A stretch of 64,000 nucleotides of DNA, taken from assembly GCA_026419785.1 (NCBI GenBank), contig JAODTK010002876.1, forward strand, positions 310,001 to 374,000, written 5' to 3'. The notes under the pieces were generated by a model. That model searched no databases and had not been told where the DNA came from. It saw only the letters and a list, made by a program, of their open reading frames with translations. The translations under genes and the position numbers were made by a program. Shown piece by piece: positions 36,878 to 49,143 of the stretch; position 1 is the stretch's first letter, and each line of letters opens with the position of its first letter. Source of the DNA: Sclerodactyla briareus (Eukaryota; Echinodermata; Holothuroidea; Dendrochirotida; Sclerodactylidae).

Positions 36878-39250
36878 TATAACGGGAAACAAGAGCATAC
36901 GCAGTTAAGATTTATATTGCTATATTTCGAGGTCACCAAGACCCCATCTTCAGGCAGAATAGAGTACATTAGAGCAGACCCTACTACACTAAGGCAGTAT
37001 GTTCCCTCCTACATATGCACAATTCACCCCACATATTGGTTTGTGTTGTAACATTTAGCGATATTCTAAATATATTAATATTAATCTATTGACAATGTGG
37101 TTCCAAAGGTAGAAATCTTGGAGAAGCAATTTATAACAGGGGGAGAATGCTATTCTTACAACAACAAAGGTTCTTCCTCCTTCCTGCTTGCTATGTACAT
37201 GCAACATCTCAATTTAAAGGGCTTGTCATGGATCAATTTTGCACGAAATTTGGTATCCGGTTTTCGATCAGCTTGTTGCGTAAGTTGTTATTTAGTGTAC
37301 TTCCAAGATGACTCTAAATTCACTTTATTATTTTGATTACTGAATATTGATCTGATAGTATTGGGAATAGATCTCTTTTAGTTTTCTTAAAATTGTTTTA
37401 TAAAATCTTCAGGGCACCTAACAACTCGATAAAATGCCGAAACTTGAATTTTTTCAGAATGGTGAGTCTAAACTGTACAGAATTAGCAGCGCTGCTTCAG
37501 GCTTGTGTGAGACAGCACCCCATTACGTTCGAAAAAGGCTGAAATTGAATTCAATTAGTAAGATTTGGATAGTTCACTAATTAGCTTCAGAACATATCTG
37601 TAAATTGATTTTCTGGTAGGCGTCAGAATTAGTCTCGATAAGCCTGTTCACGGTTTCAAGTGCGCATGCTCACAGCTCAGCAGTAGTCGGGTACAGACGA
37701 TATTTTTGCCATTGCTGTATCATTATGGCTCATTTTTTTAAACTGTGACTACCCTTCGAAAACGAAACCAATTCATCCCATGCTTTAGTATGTTATCGTT
37801 GATACGTCATGGGGGGGGGGGATTTTTACAAAGTTTGCCGTGCTGTGTGATATATGTGTTTTCGTCAGAAGAGTTTTCCGAAGATCGCCTGCTACTGTTT
37901 TGGGCCTGCGTGTGGGTGTGCATTCCGTCCAATACTACCCCGACGAACCTTTGTCCCATATCTTAGCATATCATTATACGGGCAACCGTGAACAGGCTTA
38001 TTCCTGAAAAGAAGACCTGCGATTGCCGCATATGGTTAACGTTTCGTATTTGGCAGAGAATCATAACCTTCGTGGTATTCGATCCTAGAGCCTTTCAGTG
38101 TGTTGATTAGTTGTGTTCCCTATATGACCTCTGGACTCTGGCTCACAAGGGTCAACTATAGTCCACGTCATTGGTACCTCCGTTATTACTTTAAGACCCT
38201 CATCCATGGACCACACCTTTAAGCATCGATGTGATGGTGCAACATGTGTGCAATGGTATGTTTTATGTATGTGTCGCATTGCCCTTGTAACATGAGAACT
38301 CAAAACCTTGTGAACATGCCAACGGGTTAACGAAAGGGTGTCGGTACTGCTTGGTAATAATTAGCCTATAAGCAGAGGTCAAAGTCCTGAACACCTTGTG
38401 AATAGGATGTAACTACTGAAAAGAAGTGTATGAGGCCCATACAATGAATTCACCGAAACCCTTCCACTCCCCCTTTTCAAAATTCACTCTATGTAGATTC
38501 TTCCCCCATCGAAATTCTTTTTCATCGGCGAGTAATTACTTCACTGCCTTCTGGTTTGAGTGTCATCAGTTGTATACGGCTTATGGACTCACTAGCTATT
38601 GTGTCTCCCAATGTGCCAGCACAGCACTACCCAAAACAAACAACGATTCAGTTTAAAAATTCAGTTTGTGATAGTGGCTGTTGGTTACTATGACTATACC
38701 ATCGGGTTTCAGAGGCCAATCATTCTCCCGAAAACAAATATGCAAATCACGTAGTGAATCGATACCTGTCTCGATTGAACTCCTCAGACCATCAGATTGC
38801 AGAAAACCAATAAAGGCATTTATGAATGTTATATTTTGTGTGACCAGCCCACCGCTAGCGAGCTGAGTTATAACCTGCCTCACACTGCTCGGAATTCGCT
38901 GACCGCAAGGCGGTGCGACAGCTTACGGTCATACGTACGCTCTGCTACCGTAAGGTTGTGAGGCTACTGACCGCACACGTAGCCACTGCGGCGGCCAGAT
39001 TGGCTGCCAGCGTTGCTGCGAATTCTGAACGAGTTCAAACATTTCGAGTTTTCACATTTCGAACAGGCCCACGTAGTTTTGTGGTACGAATAATCACAAA
39101 AGCATAGCAGAATGGAATCGCGAAATCAATCGCCTCACTTGTTCATTTCTTCAATAATTCTCGGAGGACATATGAACACACTTTGAATGAAGAATCCCTC
39201 CGTGTTTCTTCTTCTGTGTGAATTCCTCGCCAGTTTCGCGTCCAAAACAT
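36876..39250. other. Unassigned DNA
   Basis: A G10 run lies near 37811-37820. Phrases near 38300-38410 (AAAACCTTGTGAACAT, GAGGTCAAAGTCCTGAA) resemble family T half-unit boundaries and may be a worn copy. From about 38880 the sequence becomes CpG-rich. Confidence 0.35.
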
Positions 39251-39253
39251 ACG

Positions 39254-39840
39254 TCACTGTCCGGGAAATCGACCGCATGAGCAACGGTCGCCGCGTCCAG
39301 TCACCGCAAGCGGCGACCAGTAAGCGTTGTCAGCAGTGGAACTCGTATATGTTAGGGTAGTCTTCATTTTCACGTAGACTTTTCTGCGCACAACATCTAA
39401 CTGCCCACATAATATTCGTTTGTTGTTTTCACTACGCGCCGATCTCTCGCACTCTGTATAAATTTTTTGTAACAACAACTCATTAGTGTTACAAGGTCGC
39501 TTAGCAGGGTTTGGTGGCGCGCGTGTTCGATCAAAAATGGTCTTATCATAGGTAACAAACGACGGAAATATCTTTACGTTGATTTTCTCACGTCCGCTCA
39601 CCACTGCCTTCTTAACTAACTCAGTGTCAATCTCCGCCACGTTCACGATCTTGCGAACGGTTTATTGCCTCCTCAAAACTGTTATGTTGATTTCCCTGAA
39701 TCGCGATTTGAATTTCTTCCGAGCAAGGTAGTCCACGGGTCTCCCAACTGGCTCAGTAGTATGTCTCAATGCCTTCTCTAAGCGACTTCGTGACCTTTTC
39801 GTGGAGTCTCGCGAACGTGACCGAAAATCTCAATCGTCTG
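39254..39840 (-). other. Possible decayed coding segment
   Basis: On the minus strand, about 39840 to 39640, an open frame reads RLHEKVTKSLREGIETYY, interrupted by one stop. Another frame, from about 39646 to 39254, is open for 130 codons (starting MNVAEIDTELVKKAVVSG). The two lie end to end, in a local CpG-rich context that differs from its surroundings. Composition (Lys/Glu/Arg-rich, few low-complexity runs) is protein-like. I recognise no family and no splice sites decide the limits. A transposon ORF remnant or a gene with indels are both possible. Confidence 0.2.
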
Positions 39841-42252
39841 TGTGCTACTACTGATACCAAGGGCTTCTATGCTTTTGAAATCCGTAGTCACGCATCTTAT
39901 TGTTAACTCCCTCGTTATCGTGGGCCCCCAATTAATTCGCGCACGCATGAATCTTACCGAGGAAGTATGCCAGGGCCCTTATTCATACGGGTGGAAACTG
40001 TGTAGGCGGAAGTGTAACACTCCTACGTCACGATCACGGGATGGTTCTAGCAGCGCCCTATGTTGAATTAACGCATAGTAGTCTGCGTAACGAGACTAGT
40101 TTGTAACAATCCAATCGTACTCCTGGAAAGTTCTCTCACTACACTGCACATGAAAAGTAGCGCCCTCTATTTGGAAAGTTTTCAATTATGGAACGCCGAA
40201 CTTATTACTCATTTCTAAGTACGCAGTATGAGAGTTTTAATCACGTGGTGTATGGAGGAAATAGCGCCCTCGATCGTAAGATTAGTTCCTTATGGAGTTG
40301 AAAATAATGACTAATTGGAATGCCGCAAAGGGAATGGGCCTGCCATAGCATATGGAAAGCTGGTAACATTTTAACTACGAGAAAGGTGCACCCTTCATTT
40401 CATTCAATCCGCCCTTGTATGGATCGTGTAACGCGCACTATTCACCGCAGGCCTTGAGGACATATACATTGCAAATAGGGAAGTGTCTCCTTTCCAACTC
40501 ACAATGATCATTGCGTCTCACTCAAACTGATGGAGCCTAGTCCCTTGTACACATTGTAGACAGGAAACTGGGTGATTCTCGATGGCTGTGGCATAAGGGG
40601 GCTGCTCTGTTGCATAAATCTCCGACCACATTGATCGTTCTCCAGCTCAGCATATGCGTGAAGCCCTTGTCCAACCCTTGAACGGGGATTGTAGCTTTTT
40701 ATGAACGTTCCAAGGATTGCATTACCCCAAAAAGCTATCGCTGATTTGAAAGGCTGACTACAAGTATGTCTCTGATTTCAGTATTTTAATATCAAAGTCA
40801 ATCTCTTGGAAAATCAAAGAAAAAGAATAACTATACCCTATGCATCCTTTTTATGCCCGGCTTCGACTACTCCCCGCATAGGCCTACTCATATCTGTCAT
40901 ACAGAACTACATGGGTATTTTATTATATAACGTTAACAAATACCTAATGCAACAAAGCATGAAGGTTTTTATGGGGAGGTGGTAAGGTAAACTATCAGAG
41001 CCGCACTTCCATAAATCCCATACTTGTATCAACTATGTTCATCTACATTCCAAATTTGGTGCTCATTCATGTAAATTGTTAACTGTTTAGTATCAGTGTA
41101 TTGATGCACAATCAACAGTATAATATACCATTTACTGCTCTTAAATCCGGCTGTAAGAGGGGTAAGATGAAAAATATGCGACAGTGGAGCTGACTGTTAG
41201 TGCCCCGCCTGCCCCATGCTACAGAGAAAAGTATCACCCTCCGCTTGAGATGCAGATGTTGCACATGCAAAAAAGTACATGGCTGTTGAATAACTACTCC
41301 ACATACATGAACCAGCCAGTTTTAGACTTCATCGCTTAGTTGCCTCCACCTCAACCACTTCTTTGCCCAGTGTAGCACTTCGCCGTGAAATTTGCTTGAC
41401 GGATCCTCAGCAACAGTATTGCAGGAATGGGGGACGATTATACCTCTTATAGAAGACCCAGAATCTAAAAGAATACTAGCGTCCTCTCAAATTACAGTGA
41501 ACCCCCCCCCCCCCCCCACCCCCCCTGCATAAATACTAATGTGGGGTAACGTCACTTGCAAAGGAAATGTGGCCTATGTCAGAACTATTCCCCTAATTCT
41601 CATTCTCGTACATTTTCCTCCACTGCCACAGACCGCTCTTATCGTATGAAGCAATGATCACTTGCACTACTAAGAAGGTAATGTATCTTATCACCAATAT
41701 TGTAAATGCATGTCCAGTATGTCGGATCTACATCCACGGAGTTCAAAGTTCGATTTCGCGATCCCACAAGTCACACATGCTGACTAATAAGGAGACCATG
41801 GAAGTGCTGCACATTTTAATCAAACTGTCTGAATTGTCCGAATTTTGCGTTCCTTGCTATCGAACACATTATGGACAACGCAGAAATCAATAAAAAAGAA
41901 CTTCTCGCCCGTGAGTCTACTGGACACGCGCATTACGTACAATGGAACCCTAACTGGTCTTAACAAAAGAAACGAAATTACCCCTAATAAACGGTTAATT
42001 ATACCTCGTCGCCCTGGTAGCTGGTCTTCAGGTGGGTTCTACTCTTGTATAGTTTCAGTATACGGTATTACGGTCAACTGACGAAGGTCGAATGAAACGC
42101 AACGTTTTGAATTTATTGGATCATTAAAAGTGTGCATTTCCCTGATTTTTCTTCTTTGTATTCTTATTATATTATATCGGAGGAAACACAGCCGCACCTT
42201 TAATGGATCCTTATGCTGGGAGTTTTCATTTTTGTGAATTTTTGTAGTTCCG
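39841..42252. other. Unassigned DNA
   Basis: Contains a run of 16 C at 41502-41517 followed by CACC and more C. No exon or named repeat. Confidence 0.4.
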
Positions 42253-42287
<35 letters not shown>

Positions 42288-42319
42288 ATATATTTAATAT
42301 ATATATATATATATATATA

Positions 42320-42354
<35 letters not shown>
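42253..42354. repeat. (TA)n array
   Basis: About 100 bases of TA with TATAGAATATATATTTAATATA and TATCTATTTATA interruptions. Confidence 0.95.
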
Positions 42355-42355
<1 letters not shown>

Positions 42356-43719
42356 TCCTTCTTCTTCCCGGCAGTTTTTCATGTGGCGTTTGCACCGAGT
42401 TCGTTCGACTTACCATTGGTATAAGGAGGCCAGAGTTTCAGAAGGGGAGCGAGCTGGGGTTCAACATGAGAATTCTTGACGGTCGTCGGGGCTTCGCCCT
42501 GTAAACACTACCATCCCACAATTCTCTTTTTCTACAAGTTCTAGAAGGTTGGATACATTCCAACACTCTATCACTGCACATACGCCGTATAGTGCCATCG
42601 TCCCCAACCCGATGGTTCGGGGATGATCAATTGACATATGGTAAAAAAAATGGCACATTTCAGCTTGTAGATACGAAACTGAACTTACACGTGACTACCT
42701 ACCAGACGCCAACGTACGAGGCGGTGATAGAAGTGACCAGAAAAAAGTTTGATCTCCTAACACAAAGTTAACTGCCATACCATTCATCCCGGAATGGAAA
42801 AAAAGCAAACTCTTACACATATGATTAGTAAGTTTCAAACAGAGGCCGAGTGCTTCCACTACATTCCATTGTACATTGTTGTAAAAAACAGTATGTGTTA
42901 CGTTCATGGGTTTTAGTATCTATCTAGCATAAACTGCCCTGGGCCTAATGTATCTCACACCCTGACAGCGAGAAGGAAGTCAGACACTCCCTAGCACCTC
43001 CCACAAAACACTCTCCTTCCCAGAATACAGAGTATGAGAGGTGTACAAGCGGTACTACTGGCAACAAACCCACACCACGCTGCCCGAAAATTCTTGCAAT
43101 AGCCTCCCTACACAACAGTTAGAAGTCCTGGCAAAAATCTTATATTGGCCACAAGTAAAACCCCTACCGCTCACAAGAGACGGAGAGCCAAGATGCGACC
43201 CACAGGTGGGACTTTCTCGGGACTAAACTCTGCCTACTTTGGAGGGGTCATGCCACCAACTGACATGGAACCTATTCAGGATGTTCGATCCCACGAGATT
43301 CTGTCAAGTACCGAGAGGAGGGTGCCCTGCTATTGGTATTGCAGTCCTCGATATCATCTTTCCCTCCCGTCGATTGGATAATAAGTACCCTTTTTAGTCA
43401 GTTGGGATGACACTACTAGGCTCCAAGCAGAGCAGTAAGCATATCCCAGTCTATACAAGCGGTGTTGCAACCATCCCTCTGAATTTCCCGAGTCAGCCTT
43501 GTACATATCCTCAAAAATCCGCCCAATGGGCCCTGTCCTAATCGCTCGTGGATGAGCATTCGTTATAACGTTCGCCTTTCCCCCGAGACTAGTGCTCTAC
43601 TAATCTCGAGCAAGGAGGTGGTAAAAAGCCTCTCCTCCGGGACCGCCATCTTACGTCCCCTCCAACTCGTTATTCCAAGACTCCGACCACTTTTTCGGAG
43701 CGGAGTCGAGTTTACCCCT
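42355..43719. other. Unassigned DNA, becoming GC-rich from about 43.0 kb
   Basis: No recognisable protein on either strand. From about 43.0 to 44.7 kb the base composition is visibly more GC- and CpG-rich than the flanks. Confidence 0.4.
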
Positions 43720-43930
43720 TACTCTGCTCACAGCCCGCACGAGACTTATTGCAAACCTCCGAGCGAACCCCCAAAGTCCACCGCATTACAGCGGAATCAT
43801 AAAGGTGAAGGTCGGACCTCGCCCGACCAACTGAAATCCAGTCACCTAGGAGACACTTCCGGTGATGCTGGAATTCGGATCCCGGAATGTTTGCTTTCAG
43901 ACGTCACCGATACCACTTCTGCCATTCATC
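43720..43930 (-). mobile_element. tRNA-derived SINE, copy 2
   Basis: On the minus strand it starts GGCAGAAGTGGTATCGGTGAC, fitting the pol III A-box pattern. A degenerate B box, GGGATCCGAATTCC, lies about 40 bases on. The remaining body is collinear with SINE copy 1 at 20.3 kb and ends at the shared CTGTGAGCAG. Half of the longest ORF in the window (43552-44067, plus) is simply the antisense of this SINE. Confidence 0.7.
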
Positions 43931-45184
43931 ATCCCGCCTTGTCATCAGTCATGACAGCTGGGAACCGTGCCACCGAGGTCGATGTTGCGAACGTCTCCGA
44001 ATCGATCCGTAGGCCGGCTGCAATCACCCGTTACCAGATGCCTCTCACGGCTCCGGAGCAGACGTAGGCCTCCGTCTCTTGGTTTCGTCGCAGTGCCCTC
44101 AGTAAGTGTCACGCCCCGAAAGCTCCCTAGGTGCGGAGTCTTACTGGCTGGCCTGGTGAATGACTCCGCTGGATGACTTGGACTGCTCACCCTGGAAATT
44201 CCCTGTGGTCCTCATAAGACGCTACAGGAAGCCCTCCTCTGCCGTCTTGAGAATGGCAGGTTTCGATTGTCTTCCCAACCCATGCTCGGATTTAGCATTA
44301 ACCCCAGGCCCTCTCAAATTGGTTGCCTGAGCTCGCCAGAGTAGACTGTAGTGGTTTCGGATCCTTCAGTTGTTCCACGGCCAGATCTCCTTGGCAGTAA
44401 AAGTAACACTATCATTGGAGTACAAAATCCAGCACCTCGCATCGGATCTCTGATCAAGAAGAACAGCAATTCAGGCCACGACTTTTGAGCAAAGTAGGTG
44501 AGCTGCTATCTCACGGATGACCAGATCCATGGAGGCCAAGACATGACTCAAAGCCCACCATTACCGACATCAGTTGGGGCATTAGAACACCCAGAATGGG
44601 ACCGTTGGTTGAGTCAGAAGGAGGACAGTATGTCACGCACTGACAACTGCGTTGAACGTAGACGCGTCGTTTTCCAAGTCGTCGCCTATCCCAGTCGGAG
44701 GACTACCCTGGGACGATGATGTGTGATGTGATAACGCAGTCGAATATTATGTTACGTTATTCATGTTATTGTTTACCAATTGGAAAAAGAACGAAGAACT
44801 GGCCACGGCAACAAGACACCTTCTGAGTGGCCTACTGGGCCAACGACCATTGTGGAGTAGTGATGAATGTGCACCTAAAATTGACCCAATGTTCATCGAC
44901 CTTTGACATTCTTTGGCCATGTTAGATGGTAGATGGTGGCCAAATCTGAGCAAACAATGTTCAGTGATGCTATTGACATCTTTGAACATAGAAGATCAAT
45001 AGCAAAGACGTTACAGGGGCACAATATGCCATTGTTTTAGACTGCCTTCTTGGCCTCATGATCTTGAACATTTAAAACACATACGTCCCTGGTACATTGT
45101 GCAGTTTGAGCACAGCACCATGGTGCTCTAGTCTGGTGTAATTGATTGAGCCAACTACTGCTTATAATGGTTGTTTTTTTTCAG
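43931..45184. other. Unassigned DNA
   Basis: The GC-rich part continues to about 44.7 kb, then AT-rich DNA leading to a polypyrimidine-AG at 45171-45184. No protein recognised. Confidence 0.4.
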
Positions 45185-45450
45185 ACGCAAAGATTTATAT
45201 CAGTTGCTGTCGAAAATGGGGAATTTGAAGGCCAAGATGTCGAAAAAGGATGGGCGAACCGGGAGCTTTCTTCGCCGACACATTTCAACTGTTCTTGTCG
45301 CCCATATCATCGGCTAAAAGAAAAATGGAAATCAGCGGGGGCATTACTCAAATGGGGGAAAACCCACAACGACATCTTCAGCAACGAAGGGAAGGAAGTT
45401 ACGGCCTCATTTCGAGGTGTTCCCCATAGGAAAATGGAACATCAGTTACG
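45185..45450 (+). CDS. Candidate exon of an unknown protein
   Basis: A strong acceptor (TGGTTGTTTTTTTTCAG, ending 45184) is followed by 266 bp open in the frame starting ACG. It ends at a consensus donor G|GTATGTG (45451). The predicted segment is hydrophilic (begins TQRFISVAVENGEFEG, ends KMEHQLR) with no membrane segment or familiar motif. A second frame is also open for its first 43 codons (RKDLYQLLSKMGNLKAKMSK...), so the true frame is undecided. No flanking exon was found. The call rests only on splice signals plus an open frame of unusual length for this region. Confidence 0.3.
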
Positions 45451-46269
45451 GTATGTGTTTTCAGCTACCAAATAAATTCTAAAGTGATTTCATACATATT
45501 ATTCCACGATCAATAAGCGCTCTCTCGGATTTTATTTGTGCGCTGATGATCATGGGAACTAGTACGCGGTCCGATGATCACGAATTGTGGATGACGGCAG
45601 CTGAGTGAGTGTTGTAACGCACATGTCACAAGTATGAAAAAGATGATCAGGGCAGGTGCAGGGTTTGCCCACTCACCATGACTACCAAGCATCCAGTATT
45701 ACCCTGAGACGGACAGATTTGGACTCCGAGGAATGTGGTCCCTGTACCTCATGTTGCACATGACCCTATTCGACGTACAGGAGACTAGTGGGGGAGACCA
45801 GCAAGGAGTTCAGGTTCCAATCCAGTTACCGCAAAAAAGCAAAAATGTACCTCGCTTGAATATACACTGATAAAGTTGGAAGGAAGATTGATCAACCATG
45901 AGCATTCAGGGCACAAATAGTTTGCCAGTATTAAGTGACAAGATCAGTACATTAGTGTACGGAGAAATGATAAAAACCACATTCTAAAGAGCCGCTGCAG
46001 CAGGATAGTGTATACGACGAATAATCAACATCTACAAGCAAAATGAAGCCACGAAATCGGGCATGTTTCTTTGTTGTCGTGATCCCTGTTGGGGGATAGG
46101 ACCATCATCAACAATGAGACAAAGGTGGTAAGAGTTGTGTGCCTTTCAGTCGCCGGGGTTTTAGTCAAGGAATAATTAGGTGCCAAATGGTCATTTTAAA
46201 GTTTATTTTGAGCCATGAGTTTGGCGTATGAGGACTGGGACGATTCCGTTCAGTCGTTACTTACTGTTC
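45451..46269. other. Unassigned DNA
   Basis: No repeat family or exon recognised. Confidence 0.4.
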
Positions 46270-47184
46270 CGTATAAGCATGGGCGTCAATCCTGGGGGGG
46301 GGGGGGGGGGGGATAGGCCTAAATCAAGTTGAGATCGACTCGAGGACTCGAGTTAGTGCTAGTGAACATAATCCGGGCGGGAAATGGAGAAATACGAGAA
46401 GGTGTTTGAAGCGAAACTGAAATGTTAACCTCCAGGCCTACATGAACTTCAATGAAATTTAGGCAACTTTCTTGAGATTTGGTAATTTTAATTGAAATAA
46501 TAGGACGGCCCACATTCCAAGACAAGAGCCTCTACTAAATACCATGGCCGCGCCACTGCATCGGCTCCTCGGTACGCTACGCGCCAACCAATGGTGGCGC
46601 TCCACTTAAATATTGTATCGCAGTCCGCCTCGTCCCCGCACGTTTCGGAATGGATTAACGCCCATGCGGTGTTTCTCTCCCGGCGTTGTGAATATGCGAG
46701 GTATTATAATGCTTGGAATCATTTTGTTCACTCGAATAATTTCAGAAGCCGGGGGCAGACTGCCTCCCCTCCCCCAATTTGTCTGAGATGAACAATTCGG
46801 GCAAAAGTTACGTGCTCCACAATGGAATGGTCCCGTACGCCTATGGCTTTTCCCTTCGATCCCACCAGGGACCGTTGGGCAGACCTCTGATCCCGCAACG
46901 AACCCAGAAGTAGAAAAGGTACTAAAAAAATACCATGTGTATTTTGCGGTACATCATCTTAGTGTGCACATTGACAATTTTTTGTCAGTCTCTCACTCAA
47001 TCACACATGTAGATGGGTGCTATCGAGTCTGGTAAATGCCGTTTCCGGCGATCTGCAGGGATGAGAAAGCTAAAATTTTCTGTCTACGATTCGCGCCAAC
47101 CGATGGTGGCGCTCCGCTGAGATGTCATTTGTATTCAATGTGCCCCCCCACTTTTAAAAACGGATCGACGCCCATTTGTATAAG
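46270..47184 (+). mobile_element. Family M element, copy C, with inverted ends and flanking direct repeat
   Basis: The body is about 46278-47175. The left end reads CATGGGCGTCAATCC. The right end is GGATCGACGCCCAT, so the ends are inverted repeats of about 14 bases with one mismatch. GTATAAG directly precedes the left end (46271-46277) and recurs two bases after the right end (47178-47184), a likely target duplication. A 19-G run follows the left end (46294-46312). From about 46640 to 47150 it is collinear with copy A, including TATGGCTTTTCCCTTCGATC, ATACCAT.GTGAT/ATTT.GCGGTA, and CCGATGGTGGCGCTCCGCTGAGATG. No transposase is encoded. Confidence 0.8.
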
Positions 47185-47481
47185 GCAATAATAGCCAGAC
47201 ACGAGGCGTTGGTAGTTTGAATAAGGTCTAAGGGAGGTGAGGTGCCATTGCTTCATCTCAATACTTCATTTCTCTCAGGAAAAATAGGACAACCACTGTT
47301 CAACTGTTAAACTGCAAATTGAGTTTTTCGTTGTTAGAACCTTGCGGTTGTTTATGGCATGTAAATTTAAAAAATTACATATAATGATCATTCTGACTTC
47401 ACCGTGAGACTCCGCCGTCGGTACTACTTTCCAAACCTCTCCATACCATACATGCGAAAAAAAGTTACTGGGAAGGGTTTT
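47185..47481. other. Unassigned DNA between families M and T
   Basis: Anonymous sequence between an M copy and a T copy. Confidence 0.4.
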
Positions 47482-49020
47482 TGATTCCTTGACGAAAGTC
47501 AGAGGAATCTAGCATCATGAATGTGGTGGTGTGTGGTTGTGCGATGTGACGCCCGTTTGTGAACACGATAACCCGACCCCCCCTGTATTGATGAAGCTCT
47601 TTTACTTTGATATTGTGTTCCCCATGAATATACATGAACCCTATTGTTTTCGGGGTCAGGTCTGAGGTCATCTTAGGTCTTAGAGGTCGAAATATGAAAA
47701 CCGTGTAAACAAGATAAGTCCAGAATGCTTGGTTCGATCTGGTTAACATTTGGGGTGTAGCTTTCTTGTGAAAGTACAGAACCCGATTAGATTTAAGTTA
47801 GTTCTGTGATTTTTGTCAAAATATTAAAAATTTGTTAAAAGTCGATTTTTGGCCAATTTTGCTTACCATAGTCACGACGACCCCACTGGATGGATGACTC
47901 CTAGCTTGAAGTGTGGTTCCCCCATGATGAGTACATGAACCTATTGTTTTCATTCCGGGTAAGGTCATCCGGATCAACCGAAATGAAAACAGTCTGAAAC
48001 ATTTAAACACGGTTAAGTCCAAAAATCTTGTTCATATCAAGTTGATTTTTTTGTATAATCTCTTTGGGGAGTAAAGAACCCTAATGGATCTGGTTGAGGT
48101 AATGGGTAAATTTTTGTCGAAAATGAAAAAAAAAATGTGATAAATCGATATTGGCACCTTTTGACCTTGGTTAAAAAAAAAAAAAATACGACCCCCGCCT
48201 GGATGAATGATGCTCCTACTTGATGTGTATTTCCCAGGAAGGAGTACTTACCCTTATGTTTTTTTTTGGTGGTCAGGGGTTCCAAGGTCATCTGAGGTCC
48301 AACTGAGGTCAAATGCTGAAAATGCTTGTAAACAATATACAGAATGGTTTCTCGTTATCAGTTGAAATTTATTGTGTAGCTTTCTTAAGGCGATACAGGA
48401 ACCCTAATGGATTTGGTTTAGTGTCGAGAGCTATTGGTGTCGAAAATAGGAATTTGTGAAAAATCGATATTTTGGCTTGTCAACAAACGATCACTCGACC
48501 CCGCCTGGATAAATGGTGTTCATACTTCATTCCTCTCGAAGTTCCCAAGAAGAGTACATGAACCCTGATGTTTTTGTTGTGAGCGTTCAAGGTCAGCTGG
48601 GGTCAACAGTCTGAAAACCTGTAAACACGATATGGGGCTAGAAGGTTGTGTATGACCCGTTGGAATTCGGTTAATTTTTCTGATGGAGAGTACTGAACCC
48701 TTATTGTTCTTCGTATAAACCGGGGTCACTTTCTATAAAAAATCGGAATTGTGAAAATTCCATATTTGCTGAATTCATGCTTGTAAGCATGATAACTCGA
48801 CCTAGAGTGGATGAAGCTCAACTTGTATGTCTGTTCCCCATATTACACGTGGAACCTTATTGGTTTGGGGTCAGGTCCGCCTGAGGGCCACCTTAGTCAC
48901 CGCAGTCCGAGGCAGAGAATCCGTGTACACCCTAAAACGTTTCTTATACTGACATCGGTTATTATCAGTTGGTGGCTTCCTTTCAAGAGAATAAGAACCC
49001 TGTGTAAGACCAGCTAGAAA
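47482..49020 (+). mobile_element. Family T element, copy 5 (about 4-5 tandem units)
   Basis: The left end is TGATTCCTTGAC (47482-47493) with GTCAGAGGAATC (47498-47509) as its subterminal inverted copy. A (GTG)-rich block and GTGACGCC follow. Unit boundaries of the (TTGTGAACACGATAACTCGACC)-like type occur near 47562, 47867, 48168, 48476 and 48780, a period of about 305 bp. Halfway in each unit lies a related boundary followed by AGTCCAGAATG, near 47705, 48000, 48325 and 48620. So each unit is two related half-units. No right-hand inverted end was found before the (TA)n array at 49.04 kb. Confidence 0.8.
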
Positions 49021-49038
49021 GAACTGAACGTCTGCCAA

Positions 49039-49143
49039 TAATATATAATATATATATATAGGTATAATTATATATATATAGTTATAATATAAATATAATA
49101 TATTAGTTATAGATATTATATTGATTATATCTATAAGATATAT
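49039..49143. repeat. (TA)n-rich array
   Basis: Imperfect TATA/TATAATATA repeats with GGTATAATTA interruptions, immediately following family T copy 5. Confidence 0.85.

Noticed and set aside
36598..36882. Ile/Tyr-rich frame
   Set aside because: Translation of a (TA)n array.
43552..44067. Longest ORF in the window (171 codons, plus)
   Set aside because: About 200 bases of it are the antisense strand of a SINE; no motif, no splice context.
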